Assembly: GCF_009469595.2 (NCBI RefSeq)
Contig: NZ_SSXV01000007.1
Coordinates: forward strand, 124,001 to 188,000
Direction: 5' to 3'
DNA length: 64,000 nucleotides
From: Thauera sp. 2A1
GTDB lineage: Bacteria > Pseudomonadota > Gammaproteobacteria > Burkholderiales > Rhodocyclaceae
Part shown: in pieces, positions 1-15,414 of the stretch
Numbering within the stretch: the stretch's first letter is position 1
Layout of the letters: each line of letters begins with the position of its first letter
The notes under the pieces: model-generated
Told to the model about the DNA's origin: nothing
Database searches by the model: none
Seen by the model: only the letters and a program-made list of their open reading frames with translations
Made by a program: the position numbers and the translations under genes

Positions 1-1083
<1,083 letters not shown>

Positions 1084-1096
1084 AGCTTTTATGCTC

Positions 1097-1630
1097 CTAG
1101 TTCTTTAGCGCAGCGGCCATGTTCGCGAGCTTGCCGCGGACCGAGGCGTCGATGACTTCGTCGCCGACGGCGATGCGGACCCCACCGATGAGCGCGGGAT
1201 CGATGTGGACCTGCACGTTCAGTTTCGCCTTGAAGCGCGCTTCGAGGTCGGACTTGAGCGAGGCCAGCGTCGCATCGTCGAGGGGGAAGGCAGAGGCGAT
1301 ATCCGCCTCGAGGACGCCCTCGTGTTCGTTCTTGAGAGCAACGAACAGGTCACGGATCTCCGGAAGCACCTGCAGACGTTCGTTATCCACGAGCACGCGG
1401 ACGAAGTTCTGCTGATCTGCGGACAGGGTCCCGGCCACATCCAGGACCAGCTTCACGAGCTGGTCGGCGGAGAGCTTGGGATCGTTGATGCATGCCCGCA
1501 TGTTGGAATCGGCCGCCACGGAGGCGAGCCGATCCAGTGCATCCGACCAAGGCCCCAGCGCACCTGCCCCGCGGGCCAGCTCGAAGGCGGCATCCGCATA
1601 GGGGCGCGCGATGGTGACGTTCTCGGCCAT
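1097..1630 (-). CDS. atpH: ATP synthase F1 subunit delta
   Basis: The delta subunit (OSCP homologue) links the top of F1 to the b-subunit peripheral stalk. The 177-residue length is normal for the family. The N-terminal helical part ([14 protein letters not shown]) and the C-terminal [19 protein letters not shown] segment are typical. It starts at an ATG 3 bp after the atpF stop, so translation is probably coupled. A single DnaA-box-like TTATCCACG lies inside the gene and is probably chance. Confidence 0.96.
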   Translation of the reverse strand: MAENVTIARPYADAAFELARGAGALGPWSDALDRLASVAADSNMRACINDPKLSADQLVKLVLDVAGTLSADQQNFVRVLVDNERLQVLPEIRDLFVALKNEHEGVLEADIASAFPLDDATLASLKSDLEARFKAKLNVQVHIDPALIGGVRIAVGDEVIDASVRGKLANMAAALKN

Positions 1631-1633
1631 GAC

Positions 1634-2107
1634 TTATTGCAGTTCCTGTTTCAGGTTGGCGAGCAGTTCGGCATGCACCTGGGTGTTGATCTCACGGCGC
1701 AGGATCTTCTCTGCTCCGGCAACAGCCAGGTGGGCGACCTGGTCGCGCAGGGCTTCCTTGGCGCGCTGGGCGGCGGCACCGGCTTCGGCTTCCGCAGCTT
1801 CGCGCGCCTGGGCGACGATGCGGGAAGCCTCGGCACGGGCTTCGTCGATCAGTTGGCTCGCCTGCTTTTCAGCGGAGGCCCGCACGTCGCCCGCGGATTC
1901 GCGAGCCTTGCGCAGTTCCTCGACGACCTTCTTCTCGGCGAGAGCCAGATCGGTCTTGGCCTTGTCCGCAGCTGCCAGCCCGTCAGCGATCTTCTTCGCG
2001 CGCTCGTCGAGTGCCTTCACGATGGGCGGCCACACGAATTTCATCGTGAACCACGCCAGAATGAAGAACACAACGAGCTGGGCTATCAGGGTTGCGTTCA
2101 GATTCAC
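1634..2107 (-). CDS. atpF: ATP synthase Fo subunit b
   Basis: This is the peripheral stalk subunit. One N-terminal membrane helix (about residues 5-25: [16 protein letters not shown]) is followed by a long charged Ala/Glu/Lys coiled coil that reaches up to subunit delta. At 157 residues it has standard length. The start codon is GTG at 2107, preceded by AAGGAGCG. It sits between atpE and atpH in the canonical order. Confidence 0.96.
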   Translation of the reverse strand: MNLNATLIAQLVVFFILAWFTMKFVWPPIVKALDERAKKIADGLAAADKAKTDLALAEKKVVEELRKARESAGDVRASAEKQASQLIDEARAEASRIVAQAREAAEAEAGAAAQRAKEALRDQVAHLAVAGAEKILRREINTQVHAELLANLKQELQ

Positions 2108-2139
2108 GGTTTTCGCTCCTTAGAGGATTAAGGAGACGA

Positions 2140-2397
<258 letters not shown>

Positions 2398-2444
2398 TTA
2401 GTGAGGAAGGTGAGTTTAAAAACCAGGTACTGCGATGAAACGGG

Positions 2445-5717
<3,273 letters not shown>

Positions 5718-5730
5718 CGGGAGGCGAGAG

Positions 5731-8544
5731 ATGAAGACCGTGCTGTGGATCGTCGTGGGCGCCGCACTGGGCGTGATGGGCGGAGCGGCTGGCGCCGTCG
5801 CGGGCGCAGTTCTCGGCGGCATGGTGGCGAGCCTGCTCGCCGAGCGGCGGGAAACCGGCGCCCGGCTCGAGGTGCGCCTCACGGCGCTCGAGCGGGAACT
5901 GGCGACACTGCGGCGCCGGTCATCCGCCACGGCGGACTCCGCCCTTGCTGACGCGGCGGCAACCGTCGATATCGGCGCGGTCTCGGCAGCAAGCTCGGCT
6001 GCCGCCACGGTCACTCAGCCCGCACCCGATTCACCCGCCCCGGAGGCGCCCGGGCCGGGACCTCGTCCGCCTGCGCCGCTGCAAGCCGCGCCCGCCGCTG
6101 GGGGTAGCGCCTTGCCGGGCGGCACGGAGAGGGATGGAACATCGGCAGATGCCGCACCTGCTGCACAGATCGACCTCGATGCGCTCTACATGCGCCTGCG
6201 CAACTGGCTGTTCGGCGGCAACACGCTGGTGCGGGTCGGCATCCTGGTGCTGTTCTTCGGTCTCGCCTTCCTGGCGCGCTACGCGGTCGAACACGCCCTG
6301 CTGCCGCCGGTGCTGCGCGTTGCGGGCTTTGCGCTCGCCGGTTGTGTGCTCGGCGCCCTGGGCTGGCGGCTGCGCGAGCGGCGCCGCGGCTACGCGCTGA
6401 GCCTGCAGGGCGGCGGCATCGCGGTGCTGTACCTGACCGCCTTTGCCGCGTTGCGTCTGTACGGTCTGCTGTCGGCCGAGGCGACCTTCGGCATCCTGCT
6501 GGCGCAGGTCGGCGTCGCCGCCTGGCTCGCGGTGCGGCAGGATGCGCCGGTGCTGGCAATCATCGGCACCGCCGGCGGCTTCGCCGCGCCCATCCTCGCT
6601 TCCACCGGCGCGGGCGACCATGTGCAGTTGTTTACCTACTACGCCATCCTCGATGCCGGCGTGCTGGTGCTGGCCTGGCGCAAGGCCTGGCGCGGCCTCA
6701 ACCTGACCGGCTTCGTGTTCACCTTCCTGATCGGCCTCGCCTGGGGCGCACAGTTCTACCACCCTTGGCACTACGCCAGCACCCAGCCCTTCCTGATCCT
6801 GTTCGCGCTGATGTACGTCGCCGCAGCGGTGGCCTACGCCTGGAAGCGCGAGCCCGCGTTGCGCGACCCGGTCGACGGCACGCTGGTGTTCGGCGTGCCG
6901 GTGGTGGGCTTCGGCCTGCAGGCGGCGCTGGTGCAGGGCATGCCGGATGCGCTGGCATGGAGCGCGGCGGCGGCCGGCACCTTCTACCTCGGCCTCGCCG
7001 CCGTGCTGCACCGCCTGCGCCAGACGCGACTCGAGCTGCTGGTGGCGAGTTTCACCGCGATCGGCATCGCCTTCCTCACCCTGGCGCTGCCGCTCACCTT
7101 CGACGGACGCTGGAGCGCAGCGGCCTGGGCGCTGGAAGGTGCGGCGCTGTGGTGGGTGGCGATCCGCCAGCAGCGCCGGCTGGCAGGCGCTGCGGCGCTG
7201 CTGCTGCAGGCCGGCGCCGGCGTCCTGTTTGCGGCCGACCTGATGCAGAACGATGTGCCGCGCACGCTGCCGCTGCTCAACAGCGCCTTCCTCGGCACCG
7301 CCATGATCGCCGGCGCAGGCTTCGCCAGCGCCTGGTTCGCGGCGCGGCCAGGCGCGCGAAGCGCAGCGGGAGTGGGAGTGGGAGTGGGAGTGGGAGCGGC
7401 TCCGCAGCGCTGCGGCAACACTCTGCTGGTATGGGCCTGGCTGTGGTGGCTGGGCGGCGCCTGGGACGAGATCGTCGCGCACCTGGCCACCGGCACCCAG
7501 CCGGCCGCCCTGCTGCTCGCCTTCGCCGTCAGCGGCGTGCTCGCCAGCGCGATCGCAGCCAGGCTGCAGTGGCCGGGGCTGATGCGCGGCGCGTTGCTGC
7601 CACTGGCAGGCATGGCGATCGCGCTGACCCAGGTCTTCGGCTACGGCGTGCCGCCCCTCGCCAATGGCGGCTGGCTGGCCTGGCCGCTGGGCCTCGCCCT
7701 GCATCTGGCCAGCCTGCGCCTGGCCGATCGCAAGCTCGACGCGCCACACCGCTTCGCGTTCGGGCATGCGGCGGGGGTCTGGGTGCTGGCGCTCGCATTG
7801 TCGCAGGAGCTGGGCCAACGGCTGGCGCCCCTGCCGCTGGGCGACGGCTGGAAGCTGGGCGCCTTCGCCCTGCCGCCCGCGCTGCTGCTGACCGCACTGG
7901 CCTTGGCCGCGCGCAGCACCGCCTGGCCACTCGAGCGCTGGCGCACGAGCTACCTCGCCGGCGGTGCCGCACCAGTGGCCGCTGCGCTGGCGCTGTGGTC
8001 GGCGGCGATCCACCCTTTCGGCGCCGGCGCGCCCGATCCGCTGGGCTACCTGCCGCTGCTCAACCCGATGGACCTGACGCTGGCGCTGGCGCTGGGCGCC
8101 GTGGCACTGTGGCTGCAACGTGCCGGCGACCTCCTCGCCCGCTTCGCCGATCCGCTGTCGCGTCTGCAGGCAGTCCTTGCCACCTTCGCCTTCATCGCCG
8201 CCAACGCCGCGCTGCTGCGCGCGGTGCATCGCTACACCGGCACGCGCTGGGATCTGCGTGCGCTCCTCGCGCTCGACACGACGCAGGCGGCGCTGTCGCT
8301 GTTCTGGGCTGTGCTCGGCCTGGGCCTGATGCTGCTGGCGAACCGGCGCGCCAGCCGCATGATGTGGCTCACCGGCGCCGGCCTGATGGTGGCGGTGGTG
8401 GGCAAGCTGTTCCTGGTGGACATGGCGGCCAGCGGCGCGCTGGCGCGCATCGTGTCCTTCATCGGCGCCGGGCTGCTGTTACTGGTGGTGGGCTATTTCT
8501 CCCCGCTGCCACCGAAACGGGAGGATGCCACCGGCGTGCGCTGA
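5731..8544 (+). CDS. DUF2339 polytopic membrane protein
   Basis: A 937-residue, extremely hydrophobic protein. An N-terminal helix (residues 1-30) is followed by a coiled-coil/Pro-Ala-rich linker to about 150, then more than 20 predicted membrane helices. [18 protein letters not shown] and the following [22 protein letters not shown] segment are characteristic of DUF2339 proteins, whose function is unknown. The start at ATG 5731 has GGGAGG upstream and lies 13 bp after the preceding gene, suggesting one transcript. A GGGAGT hexanucleotide repeat inside the gene encodes a Gly-Val run at about residues 547-556. Confidence 0.85.
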   Translation: MKTVLWIVVGAALGVMGGAAGAVAGAVLGGMVASLLAERRETGARLEVRLTALERELATLRRRSSATADSALADAAATVDIGAVSAASSAAATVTQPAPDSPAPEAPGPGPRPPAPLQAAPAAGGSALPGGTERDGTSADAAPAAQIDLDALYMRLRNWLFGGNTLVRVGILVLFFGLAFLARYAVEHALLPPVLRVAGFALAGCVLGALGWRLRERRRGYALSLQGGGIAVLYLTAFAALRLYGLLSAEATFGILLAQVGVAAWLAVRQDAPVLAIIGTAGGFAAPILASTGAGDHVQLFTYYAILDAGVLVLAWRKAWRGLNLTGFVFTFLIGLAWGAQFYHPWHYASTQPFLILFALMYVAAAVAYAWKREPALRDPVDGTLVFGVPVVGFGLQAALVQGMPDALAWSAAAAGTFYLGLAAVLHRLRQTRLELLVASFTAIGIAFLTLALPLTFDGRWSAAAWALEGAALWWVAIRQQRRLAGAAALLLQAGAGVLFAADLMQNDVPRTLPLLNSAFLGTAMIAGAGFASAWFAARPGARSAAGVGVGVGVGAAPQRCGNTLLVWAWLWWLGGAWDEIVAHLATGTQPAALLLAFAVSGVLASAIAARLQWPGLMRGALLPLAGMAIALTQVFGYGVPPLANGGWLAWPLGLALHLASLRLADRKLDAPHRFAFGHAAGVWVLALALSQELGQRLAPLPLGDGWKLGAFALPPALLLTALALAARSTAWPLERWRTSYLAGGAAPVAAALALWSAAIHPFGAGAPDPLGYLPLLNPMDLTLALALGAVALWLQRAGDLLARFADPLSRLQAVLATFAFIAANAALLRAVHRYTGTRWDLRALLALDTTQAALSLFWAVLGLGLMLLANRRASRMMWLTGAGLMVAVVGKLFLVDMAASGALARIVSFIGAGLLLLVVGYFSPLPPKREDATGVR
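7368..7397 (+). repeat. in-frame GGGAGT hexanucleotide repeat
   Basis: Four exact copies of GGGAGT plus GGGAGC stand in tandem inside the DUF2339 gene and are read as alternating Gly-Val codons. Because the unit is six bases, copy-number change would not shift the frame. The five GGG tracts separated by three bases also fit a G-quadruplex motif on the coding strand. Confidence 0.9.
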
Positions 8545-8595
8545 ATCGGCCGCCGTCGCGCGCGCGCCGGCTTGCGGGCGCTGCGGCCCCGGGGC

Positions 8596-9447
8596 TCAGC
8601 GCAGGCGGCCGAGCAGGCCGTCGAGCTGGTCCAGGCTGCCGAAGCGGATGGTGACTTCGCCAGCGCCTTTCTTGTTGGCCTTGATCTTCACCGTGGCGCC
8701 GATGGCATCGGCGATTTCCTCTTCCAGCCGCAGCAGGTCGCGGTCGGGCGCTGCCGCGGCCTTCTTCTGCCGCGGGTTGAGCACCTGCTGCACCAGGCGC
8801 TCGGTGTCGCGCACCGACAGTTGCCGGGCGGCGACGAGGTTGGCGAGCTGGATCTGGTTGGCGCCGTCGAGCGGCAGCAGTGCGCGCGCATGCCCCATGT
8901 CGATGTCGCCGGCCATCAGCAGTTCCTGCACCGGCCGGGCGAGGTTGAGCAGGCGCAGCAGGTTGGAGGCCGCCGGGCGCGAGCGGCCCACCGCGTCAGC
9001 CGCCTGCTGGTGGGTCATGGCGAACTCGTCGATCAGGCGCTGGATGCCGCTGGCTTCTTCGAGCGGATTGAGGTCCTCGCGCTGGATGTTCTCGATCAGC
9101 GACATCGCCAGCGCGGCTTCGTCGGGGATCTCGCGCACCAGGCAGGGCACGTCGTCCAGGCCGGCGATCTGCGCCGCGCGCCAGCGGCGCTCGCCGGCAA
9201 TGATCTCGTAGCGATCGTCGTCGATCGGCCGCACCAGGATGGGCTGCATGACGCCCTGTGCCTTGATCGAGGCCGCCAGTTCCTCGAGCGAGCCCGGATC
9301 CATGCGCGTGCGCGGCTGGTACTTGCCGGGCTGCAGTGCCGCGGTGGCCAGCGTCTGCAGCGCGCTCTTCTCGGCTTCGTCGTCGTGGTTGGCCGCGAGC
9401 AGCGCATCCAGGCCGCGACCGAGGCCCTTGAGTTTGGGTTTGTTCAT
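8596..9447 (-). CDS. parB: chromosome-partitioning protein ParB
   Basis: A CTP-dependent DNA clamp that loads at parS and works with ParA in origin segregation. It has 283 residues. It shows the N-terminal [13 protein letters not shown] tail that contacts ParA, the ParB/Srx CTPase fold with GERRWRAA near residue 95, a central helix-turn-helix ([24 protein letters not shown]) and a C-terminal dimer region. The start is the ATG at 9447. It lies 14 bp after parA in the same direction. No complete parS site was found in the window. Confidence 0.97.
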   Translation of the reverse strand: MNKPKLKGLGRGLDALLAANHDDEAEKSALQTLATAALQPGKYQPRTRMDPGSLEELAASIKAQGVMQPILVRPIDDDRYEIIAGERRWRAAQIAGLDDVPCLVREIPDEAALAMSLIENIQREDLNPLEEASGIQRLIDEFAMTHQQAADAVGRSRPAASNLLRLLNLARPVQELLMAGDIDMGHARALLPLDGANQIQLANLVAARQLSVRDTERLVQQVLNPRQKKAAAAPDRDLLRLEEEIADAIGATVKIKANKKGAGEVTIRFGSLDQLDGLLGRLR

Positions 9448-9461
9448 GTCCTGACCAGCAT

Positions 9462-10232
9462 TCAGAGCGTCTTGACGCGCTCGATCATTTCGTTGGCGAA
9501 CGCCATGTAGGCCTGTGCGCCCTTGGCGCCGCGATCGAACACCACGCCGGGCAGGCCGTGGCTGGGCGCTTCGGCCAGGCGCACGTTGCGCGGCACGATG
9601 GCGCGGAAGACCTTGTCGCCGAAGTGCGATTCGAGCTGGGCGGAGACCTGCTGCTGCAGGGTCATGCGCGGGTCGAACATGACGCGCAGCAGGCCGATGA
9701 TCTTGAGCTCGCGGTTGAGGTTGGCGTGCACCTTCTTGATCGTGTTGACGAGGTCGGACAGGCCTTCGAGCGCGTAGTACTCGCACTGCATCGGGATGAT
9801 GACGCCATGGGCACCGCACAGGCCGTTGAGGGTGAGCATGGACAGCGAAGGCGGGCAGTCGATGAGCACGAAGTCGTAGTCGGCATCGAAGGCGCGCAGC
9901 GCGTCGCGCAGACGCTTTTCGCGGTTGTCGAGGTTGACGAGTTCGACTTCGGCGCCGGCGAGGTCGCGGTTGGCGGGCAGGACATCGTAGCCGCCGGATT
10001 CGGACTTGACCCGCACTTCGTCGAGGGTGGCGAGGCCGACGAGCAGGTGGTAGACGGATTTTTCCAGCGCGCGCTTGTCGACGCCGCTGCCCATGGTGGC
10101 GTTGCCCTGCGGGTCGAGGTCGACGAGCAGGGTGCGCTGGCCGGCCAGTTGCAGCGCGGCAGCGAGGTTGACGCAGGTGGTGGTCTTGCCCACCCCGCCT
10201 TTCTGGTTGGCGACGCAGAAGATTCGGGCCAT
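9462..10232 (-). CDS. parA: chromosome-partitioning ATPase ParA/Soj
   Basis: A Walker-type ATPase that binds the nucleoid and moves ParB-parS complexes. The deviant Walker A box KGGVGKTT is near residue 11, and the A' and B motifs follow (DLDPQGNAT, VLIDCPPSLSMLT). Its 256 residues without an N-terminal helix-turn-helix are typical of chromosomal Soj proteins. It forms an operon with parB and lies next to rsmG-mnmG, the usual origin-proximal cluster of betaproteobacteria. Confidence 0.97.
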   Translation of the reverse strand: MARIFCVANQKGGVGKTTTCVNLAAALQLAGQRTLLVDLDPQGNATMGSGVDKRALEKSVYHLLVGLATLDEVRVKSESGGYDVLPANRDLAGAEVELVNLDNREKRLRDALRAFDADYDFVLIDCPPSLSMLTLNGLCGAHGVIIPMQCEYYALEGLSDLVNTIKKVHANLNRELKIIGLLRVMFDPRMTLQQQVSAQLESHFGDKVFRAIVPRNVRLAEAPSHGLPGVVFDRGAKGAQAYMAFANEMIERVKTL

Positions 10233-10551
10233 GTGGCTTCAGCTTGTTCCAGTTGCAAAGGGGCCGCGCTCAGCGGGGAACCCGGAGTTTACTTCAATGC
10301 GGCAGTGCAGCAGCCCGATGGAGGCCTGAATCCGAAGGCGATCGGTGCGATGTGCCTCGAATCCGGTCTGGTGTCGGGCGAGGCGCTCCACGTCCTGCCG
10401 CTACGCGGCCGAGGGCGCGGCGGAGGCCACGTAAATGCGCGCCCTCGCTGCGCTCGGGACTCGGACAGTGCTCGTCCGCTCCACGCCTCGCCCGACACCA
10501 GACCTGCAGCCTTCCTCTCTCCCGCCCGCGAGAAAGCCTTCGGTTGAAGTG
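10233..10551. other. 319-bp gap between rsmG and parA with a long inverted repeat
   Basis: No convincing gene is present in this gap. The main content is a perfect 21-bp inverted repeat (arms 10365-10385 and 10484-10504) around a 98-bp GC-rich centre. Short open frames here are Arg-rich and look like by-products of the composition. The promoter of parA-parB should lie close to 10233-10300, but no clear -35/-10 pair was recognised. Confidence 0.6.
10365..10504. repeat. perfect 21-bp inverted repeat, arms 98 bp apart
   Basis: The left arm 10365-10385 begins GGTCTGGTGTCGGG. The right arm 10484-10504 is its exact reverse complement. Pairing stops at both outer ends, so the repeat is sharply bounded. 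It could be a small non-autonomous mobile or REP-like element, or an extended hairpin after rsmG. No transposase or flanking duplication was recognised. Confidence 0.75.
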
Positions 10552-11205
10552 TCATGCCCTTTCGATGACCAGCAGATGACGCTCCGCATCCAGCCCCGGC
10601 ACGCTCAGCGCATGCACTGCCGTCACCGCCCAGCCCGCCGGCAACGCTTCGACCTCATCGGCCGGATGCACGCCCTTCATCGCGTACAGTGCGCCGCCCT
10701 CCCCGAGCAGATGGCCGGAGAGGTTCACGAAGTCGGCCAGGCTGGAGAAGGCGCGCGAGATCACCCCATCGGCCGCGCCGCCGGGCAGGCGGTCGGGCGT
10801 CACCTTTTCCACGCGCTCGTTGATGACGCTGAAGTTGCCCAGTTGCAGCTCGATCCTGGCCTGCTGCTGGAAGCTCGCCTTCTTGTTCACCGTCTCGATC
10901 GAATTCACGATCAGGCCGCTGCGCACGATCGCCAGCGGGATGCCGGGCAGGCCGCCGCCGGAGCCGATGTCGGCCAGGCGCTCGACCTGCGCCAGATGCG
11001 GCAGCACCGCGAGCGAATCGAGCAGGTGATGGGTGACGACTTCGCGCGGGTCGCGGATGGCGGTGAGGTTGTAGACCTTGTTCCACTTCAGCAGCAGTTC
11101 GCCGAAGGCGAGCAGGCGGTCGACCGTTTCCTGCGGCAGCACCAGGCCGAGCGCGGCGATGCCGTCGGCGAGCTGGCGCGCGTGAGCGGCGAGCGCGCCG
11201 CTCAC
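10552..11205 (-). CDS. rsmG: 16S rRNA (guanine527-N7)-methyltransferase RsmG
   Basis: An SAM-dependent enzyme that makes m7G527 in 16S rRNA. It has 217 residues. The SAM-binding glycine loop [15 protein letters not shown] is near residue 75, and [13 protein letters not shown], typical of GidB, lies before it. The ATG overlaps the mnmG stop by four bases (ATGA), indicating translational coupling. The mnmG-rsmG pairing is one of the best conserved in bacteria. Confidence 0.97.
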   Translation of the reverse strand: MSGALAAHARQLADGIAALGLVLPQETVDRLLAFGELLLKWNKVYNLTAIRDPREVVTHHLLDSLAVLPHLAQVERLADIGSGGGLPGIPLAIVRSGLIVNSIETVNKKASFQQQARIELQLGNFSVINERVEKVTPDRLPGGAADGVISRAFSSLADFVNLSGHLLGEGGALYAMKGVHPADEVEALPAGWAVTAVHALSVPGLDAERHLLVIERA

Positions 11206-13145
11206 GCCGAGCGCCTCTGCTCGGCCGCCGCGGCCGAACCCGCTTCTTCGCGCGTGCCGGCGCGCGCCGCCAGGTCGCGGCGCTTGAGCCAGACCAGCAG
11301 CAGCGAGATCGCCGCCGGGGTCACGCCCTGGATGCGGCCGGCCTGGCCGATGGTCTCGGGCTTGTGCAGGTTGAGCTTCTGCTGCACCTCACGCGACAGG
11401 CCGCGCACCTGGGTGTAGTCGAGCGCTTCGGGCAGGCGGGTGGCTTCGGCCTGGGCCTGGCGGGCGACCTCTTCCTGCTGACGGTCGATGTAGCCCTGGT
11501 ACTTGGCAGCGATCTCGAGTTGCTCGACAACTTGCGGGTCGGTCTCGGGGGCGTCCGGCGCGCCGGGCAGGCTCATCAGCGCGGCATAGGTGGTTTCCGG
11601 GCGGCGCAGCAGGTCGAAGTAGCGGTATTCGCGCTCCAGCGCCTTGCCGACGACGCGTTCGGCTTCCTCGGCCGGGATGCGGTCGGGCAGCGCCCAGGTC
11701 GCCTTCAGGCGCGCGGTCTCGCGCTCGATGGCCTCGCGCTTGGCGCAGAACGCCGCCCAGCGCAGGTCGTCGACCAGGCCGAGCTCGCGACCTTTCTCGG
11801 TCAGGCGCAGGTCGGCGTTGTCTTCGCGCAGGCTGAGGCGGTATTCGGCGCGCGAGGTGAACATGCGGTAGGGGTCGGACACGCCGCGGGTGATGAGGTC
11901 GTCGACCAGCACGCCGAGGTAGGCCTCGTCGCGGCGCGGGCACCAGGGCTCGCGGCCCTGCACCTGCAGCGCAGCGTTGGCGCCAGCGAGCAGGCCCTGC
12001 GCGGCGGCCTCCTCGTAGCCGGTGGTGCCGTTGATCTGGCCGGCAAAGAACAGGCCGGCGATCGATTTCGTTTCCAGGCTGGACTTGAGGTTGCGCGGGT
12101 CGAAGAAGTCGTACTCGATCGCGTAGCCCGGGCGCAGGATGTGCGCGTTCTCCAGCCCGCGGATGCTGCGCACCACCTGCAACTGCACGTCGAAGGGCAG
12201 CGAGGTGGAGATGCCGTTGGGGTAGATCTCGTGCGTGTCCAGGCCTTCGGGCTCGAGGAAGACGTTGTGGCTGTCCTTGTCGGCGAAGCGGTGGATCTTG
12301 TCCTCGATCGACGGGCAGTAGCGCGGCCCCACGCCTTCGATCACGCCGGAATACATCGGCGAGCGGTCGAGGTTGGCGCGGATGATGTCGTGCGTGGCGG
12401 CGTTGGTGCTGGTGATCCAGCACGGCAACTGGCGCGGATGCTGCGCCGCCGAGCCGAGGAAGCTGAACACCGGCACCGGATCGTCGCCTGGCTGCTCGGT
12501 CATCACCGAGAAATCGATCGTGCGCGCATCGAGCCGCGGCGGCGTGCCGGTCTTGAGCCGGCCTTGCGGCAGCTTGAGCTCCTTCAGGCGCTGGCCGAGC
12601 GACACCGCAGGCGGATCGCCGGCGCGGCCGGCCGAATAATGCTGCAGGCCGACGTGGATCAGGCCGTTGAGGAAGGTGCCCGCGGTCAGCACCACCGCCG
12701 GGGCCTCGAAACGCAGGCCGATCTGAGTGACGACACCGGTGACGCGGTCGCCGCTCACCAGGAGGTCGTCCACCGCCTGCTGGAACAGCCACAGGTTGGG
12801 CTGGTTCTCGAGCCGACGACGGATCGCCGCCTTGTACAGGACGCGGTCGGCCTGGGCGCGGGTGGCGCGCACCGCCGGTCCCTTGGAAGCGTTGAGGATG
12901 CGGAACTGGATGCCGCCCTCGTCGGTGGCCGCCGCCATCGCACCGCCGAGCGCATCGACCTCCTTCACCAGGTGGCCCTTGCCGATGCCGCCGATCGACG
13001 GATTGCAGCTCATCGCCCCCAGCGTCTCGATGTTGTGGGTGAGCAGCAGCGTGGCCGCGCCCATGCGCGCCGCGGCGAGCGCAGCCTCGGTGCCGGCATG
13101 GCCGCCACCGACCACGATGACATCGAAACGGGTGGGGTAGAGCAT
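11202..13145 (-). CDS. mnmG: tRNA U34 carboxymethylaminomethyl-modifying enzyme MnmG
   Basis: The FAD-dependent partner of MnmE that modifies wobble uridine. The Rossmann motif [14 protein letters not shown] is at the N-terminus, [21 protein letters not shown] follows near residue 50, and [21 protein letters not shown] near 370 belongs to the second conserved block. ATG 13145 ([15 protein letters not shown]) matches the family N-terminus. An in-frame ATG at 13169 and a TTG at 13181 are upstream alternatives. It has 647 residues, normal for the family. Confidence 0.97.
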   Translation of the reverse strand: MLYPTRFDVIVVGGGHAGTEAALAAARMGAATLLLTHNIETLGAMSCNPSIGGIGKGHLVKEVDALGGAMAAATDEGGIQFRILNASKGPAVRATRAQADRVLYKAAIRRRLENQPNLWLFQQAVDDLLVSGDRVTGVVTQIGLRFEAPAVVLTAGTFLNGLIHVGLQHYSAGRAGDPPAVSLGQRLKELKLPQGRLKTGTPPRLDARTIDFSVMTEQPGDDPVPVFSFLGSAAQHPRQLPCWITSTNAATHDIIRANLDRSPMYSGVIEGVGPRYCPSIEDKIHRFADKDSHNVFLEPEGLDTHEIYPNGISTSLPFDVQLQVVRSIRGLENAHILRPGYAIEYDFFDPRNLKSSLETKSIAGLFFAGQINGTTGYEEAAAQGLLAGANAALQVQGREPWCPRRDEAYLGVLVDDLITRGVSDPYRMFTSRAEYRLSLREDNADLRLTEKGRELGLVDDLRWAAFCAKREAIERETARLKATWALPDRIPAEEAERVVGKALEREYRYFDLLRRPETTYAALMSLPGAPDAPETDPQVVEQLEIAAKYQGYIDRQQEEVARQAQAEATRLPEALDYTQVRGLSREVQQKLNLHKPETIGQAGRIQGVTPAAISLLLVWLKRRDLAARAGTREEAGSAAAAEQRRSA

Positions 13146-13266
13146 GGACTGCGTGGATTGATGCTGCATGATGCGGCGCAAGAAACCTGATCGGGGCAGG
13201 CTCCGGATTGTACGCGCAGATGCCCCGCCGGCCTAGTGTTCCGCACTCATGTTCCACGATTTTTCA

Positions 13267-13279
13267 CATGTTAAACATG
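13267..13279. promoter_or_regulatory. CATGTT-A-AACATG palindrome upstream of mnmG
   Basis: A perfect 13-bp palindrome in an AT-richer patch about 120 bp upstream of the mnmG start. Next to it, at 13250-13258, is TGTTCCACG, which equals the left half of the proteobacterial parS consensus; the right half is not conserved. It may be a regulator site or a degenerate ParB site. Neither is established. Confidence 0.35.
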
Positions 13280-13386
13280 AGCTTATTTCCCCCTTCCGGC
13301 CGTTTTCGCAGACGCCCCGCGTCGCCTGCGAGGCTGGCCCACTACGCTGCCGACGGCGCGACGGGCCGGCCTGGCAAGGCAGGGTC

Positions 13387-15393
13387 CTATGACCCGCCGC
13401 GCAGCCCGCCTTCGGCCTCGTCGGCCCGCTCGTAGATGCGTGGTGCGATGGCGTGCTTCTCCAGCGCCTCGCCCAGCTTCATGCGCAGGAAGGTGTTGGC
13501 GGTGTAACGGGTGACCGCGTTGTAGTGGCGGTCCATCAGGCCCTTGACCATGCCGATGTAGTCATCCACCAGCTCCGGCGTGATGGAGAAGCGGTCGTAA
13601 TTGACGATCGCGTCCACCTTGTGGCCGACCGGCGCGAGCGCGGCATCGACGGCGCGCATGATGCGCACGATGTCGCCTTCGCTGCGCACCGCGAGACCTT
13701 CGAAATTGACGAAGAAGAGGTTCTGCTGCGGGTCGTACGACAGGCGGCGCTCGAGCGGGATGTCCAGCAGTTCGCGGCGCAGCCCCATCGGTTCGTCGCG
13801 GAAGATGCGCGGGTCCATCGGCACCGGCGGCCGCTTCATGACCGGCACGAAGTCCATGTGGTCGAGGATGTCCTTCTGCAGGTCCACGCCGGGAGCGATC
13901 TCGATGAGCTCCAGCCCTTCATCGCAGAGCTGGAACACGCAGCGCTCGGTGACGTAGAGCACCTTCTTGCCCCATTTCGCCGCCTGGGCACCGCTGAAGG
14001 TGCGGTGTTCGACCTGGTCGACGAACTTCCTCGCCTTGCCGTCCTCGAGGATGGCCAGTTCGCCGTCGCGCAGCGCGATCTGCAGCTTGCCGGCGGTGAA
14101 GGTGCCGACGAACACGACCTTCTTGGCGTTCTGCGAGATGTTGATGAAGCCGCCGGCCCCCGCCAGGCGCGGCCCGAACTTCGACACGTTGAGGTTGCCT
14201 TCGCGGTCGGCCTGCGCCAGCCCGAGGAAGGCGATGTCCAGCCCGCCGCCGTCGTAGAAGTCGAACTGGCTGGGCTGGTCGATGATGGCCTGGGCGTTGG
14301 TGGCCGCGCCGAAGCTGAGGCCGCCGGCCGGCACGCCGCCGATGACGCCGGGTTCGGCAGTGAGCGTCATCAGGTCGATGACCTGCTCCTCGGTGGCCAC
14401 GCTGGCCAGCCCTTCCGGCATGCCGATGCCGAGGTTCACCACCGCGTTGGCCTTCAGCTCCAGCGCGGCGCGGCGGGCGATGATCTTGCGTTCGCTCATC
14501 GGCATCGCGACGAGCGCCGACATCGGCACCCGGATCTCGCCCGCATAGGCCGCGCTGTAGGGCTCGACGAAAGTCTGCATGTGGTATTCGGGCTTCTCCG
14601 CCACCACCACGCAATCGACCAGCACGCCGGGGATCTTCACCTGGCGCGGGTTGAGCGTGCCGCGCTCGGCGATGCGCTCGACCTGCACGATGACGATGCC
14701 GCCGGAGTTGCGCGCCGCCATCGCGATCGCCTGCGCCTCCAGCGTCAGCGCCTCCTTCTCCATCGTGACGTTGCCGTCCGGGTCGGCGGTGGTGCCGCGG
14801 ATGATGCCGACGTTGATCGGGAAGGCCTTGTAGAACAGGTACTCGTCGCCGTCGATCTCCATCACGCGGACGAGGTCGCGGGTGGTCATCGCGTTGAGCT
14901 TGCCGCCGCCGAAGCGCGGATCGACGTAGGTGCCCAGCCCGACGCGGGTGAGCGTGCCGGGCTTGCCGGCGGCGATGTCGCGGAACAGGTGGCTGATGAC
15001 GCCCTGCGGCAGGTTGTAGGCCTCGATGCGGTTCGACACCGCCAGTTGCTGCAGCTTGGGCACCAGGCCCCAGTGGCCGCCGATCACGCGGCCGACGAGG
15101 CCGTCGTGGCCGAGGTGGTTGAGGCCGCGCTCCTTGCCGTCGCCCTGCCCGGCGGCATAGACGAGCGTCAGGTTGCGCGGGCTGCCCAGGCCCTGCAGGT
15201 CGGTGGCCTCGCCTTCGAGGAAGCGCTCCTCGAGGGCGACGGCGATGTTCTCGGGAAAGCCGATGCCGACGAAGCCGCCGGTGGCGACGGTGTCGCCGTC
15301 CTTGATGAGGCGCACGGCATTGCGGGCGGAAACGATCTTGCCGGTGTCGGACGCGCGCAGCGTCTCGGCGATCGGATGGTGAGCGAGCGACAT
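13387..15393 (-). CDS. family I CoA-transferase, fused alpha-beta subunits (acetate/propionate/acetoacetate type)
   Basis: Predicted to move CoA between short-chain acyl-CoA and a free acid through a glutamyl-CoA intermediate. It has 668 residues. The first domain begins with [20 protein letters not shown] and the second with [20 protein letters not shown]. The presumptive catalytic Glu lies in [10 protein letters not shown] near residue 347. The one-chain form resembles YdiF and propionate CoA-transferase. ATG 15393 is preceded by GAGGAGGAG. It lies 21 bp after a GntP-type permease gene, so the two form an operon for import and activation of a short-chain acid. The exact substrate cannot be read from sequence. 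Confidence 0.88.
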   Translation of the reverse strand: MSLAHHPIAETLRASDTGKIVSARNAVRLIKDGDTVATGGFVGIGFPENIAVALEERFLEGEATDLQGLGSPRNLTLVYAAGQGDGKERGLNHLGHDGLVGRVIGGHWGLVPKLQQLAVSNRIEAYNLPQGVISHLFRDIAAGKPGTLTRVGLGTYVDPRFGGGKLNAMTTRDLVRVMEIDGDEYLFYKAFPINVGIIRGTTADPDGNVTMEKEALTLEAQAIAMAARNSGGIVIVQVERIAERGTLNPRQVKIPGVLVDCVVVAEKPEYHMQTFVEPYSAAYAGEIRVPMSALVAMPMSERKIIARRAALELKANAVVNLGIGMPEGLASVATEEQVIDLMTLTAEPGVIGGVPAGGLSFGAATNAQAIIDQPSQFDFYDGGGLDIAFLGLAQADREGNLNVSKFGPRLAGAGGFINISQNAKKVVFVGTFTAGKLQIALRDGELAILEDGKARKFVDQVEHRTFSGAQAAKWGKKVLYVTERCVFQLCDEGLELIEIAPGVDLQKDILDHMDFVPVMKRPPVPMDPRIFRDEPMGLRRELLDIPLERRLSYDPQQNLFFVNFEGLAVRSEGDIVRIMRAVDAALAPVGHKVDAIVNYDRFSITPELVDDYIGMVKGLMDRHYNAVTRYTANTFLRMKLGEALEKHAIAPRIYERADEAEGGLRGGS

Positions 15394-15414
15394 GACGGGT
15401 CTCCTCCTCGTTGC

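Noticed and set aside
1384..1392. DnaA-box-like TTATCCACG inside atpH
   Set aside because: A single copy inside a coding gene, with no cluster and no AT-rich unwinding region; not evidence for an origin.
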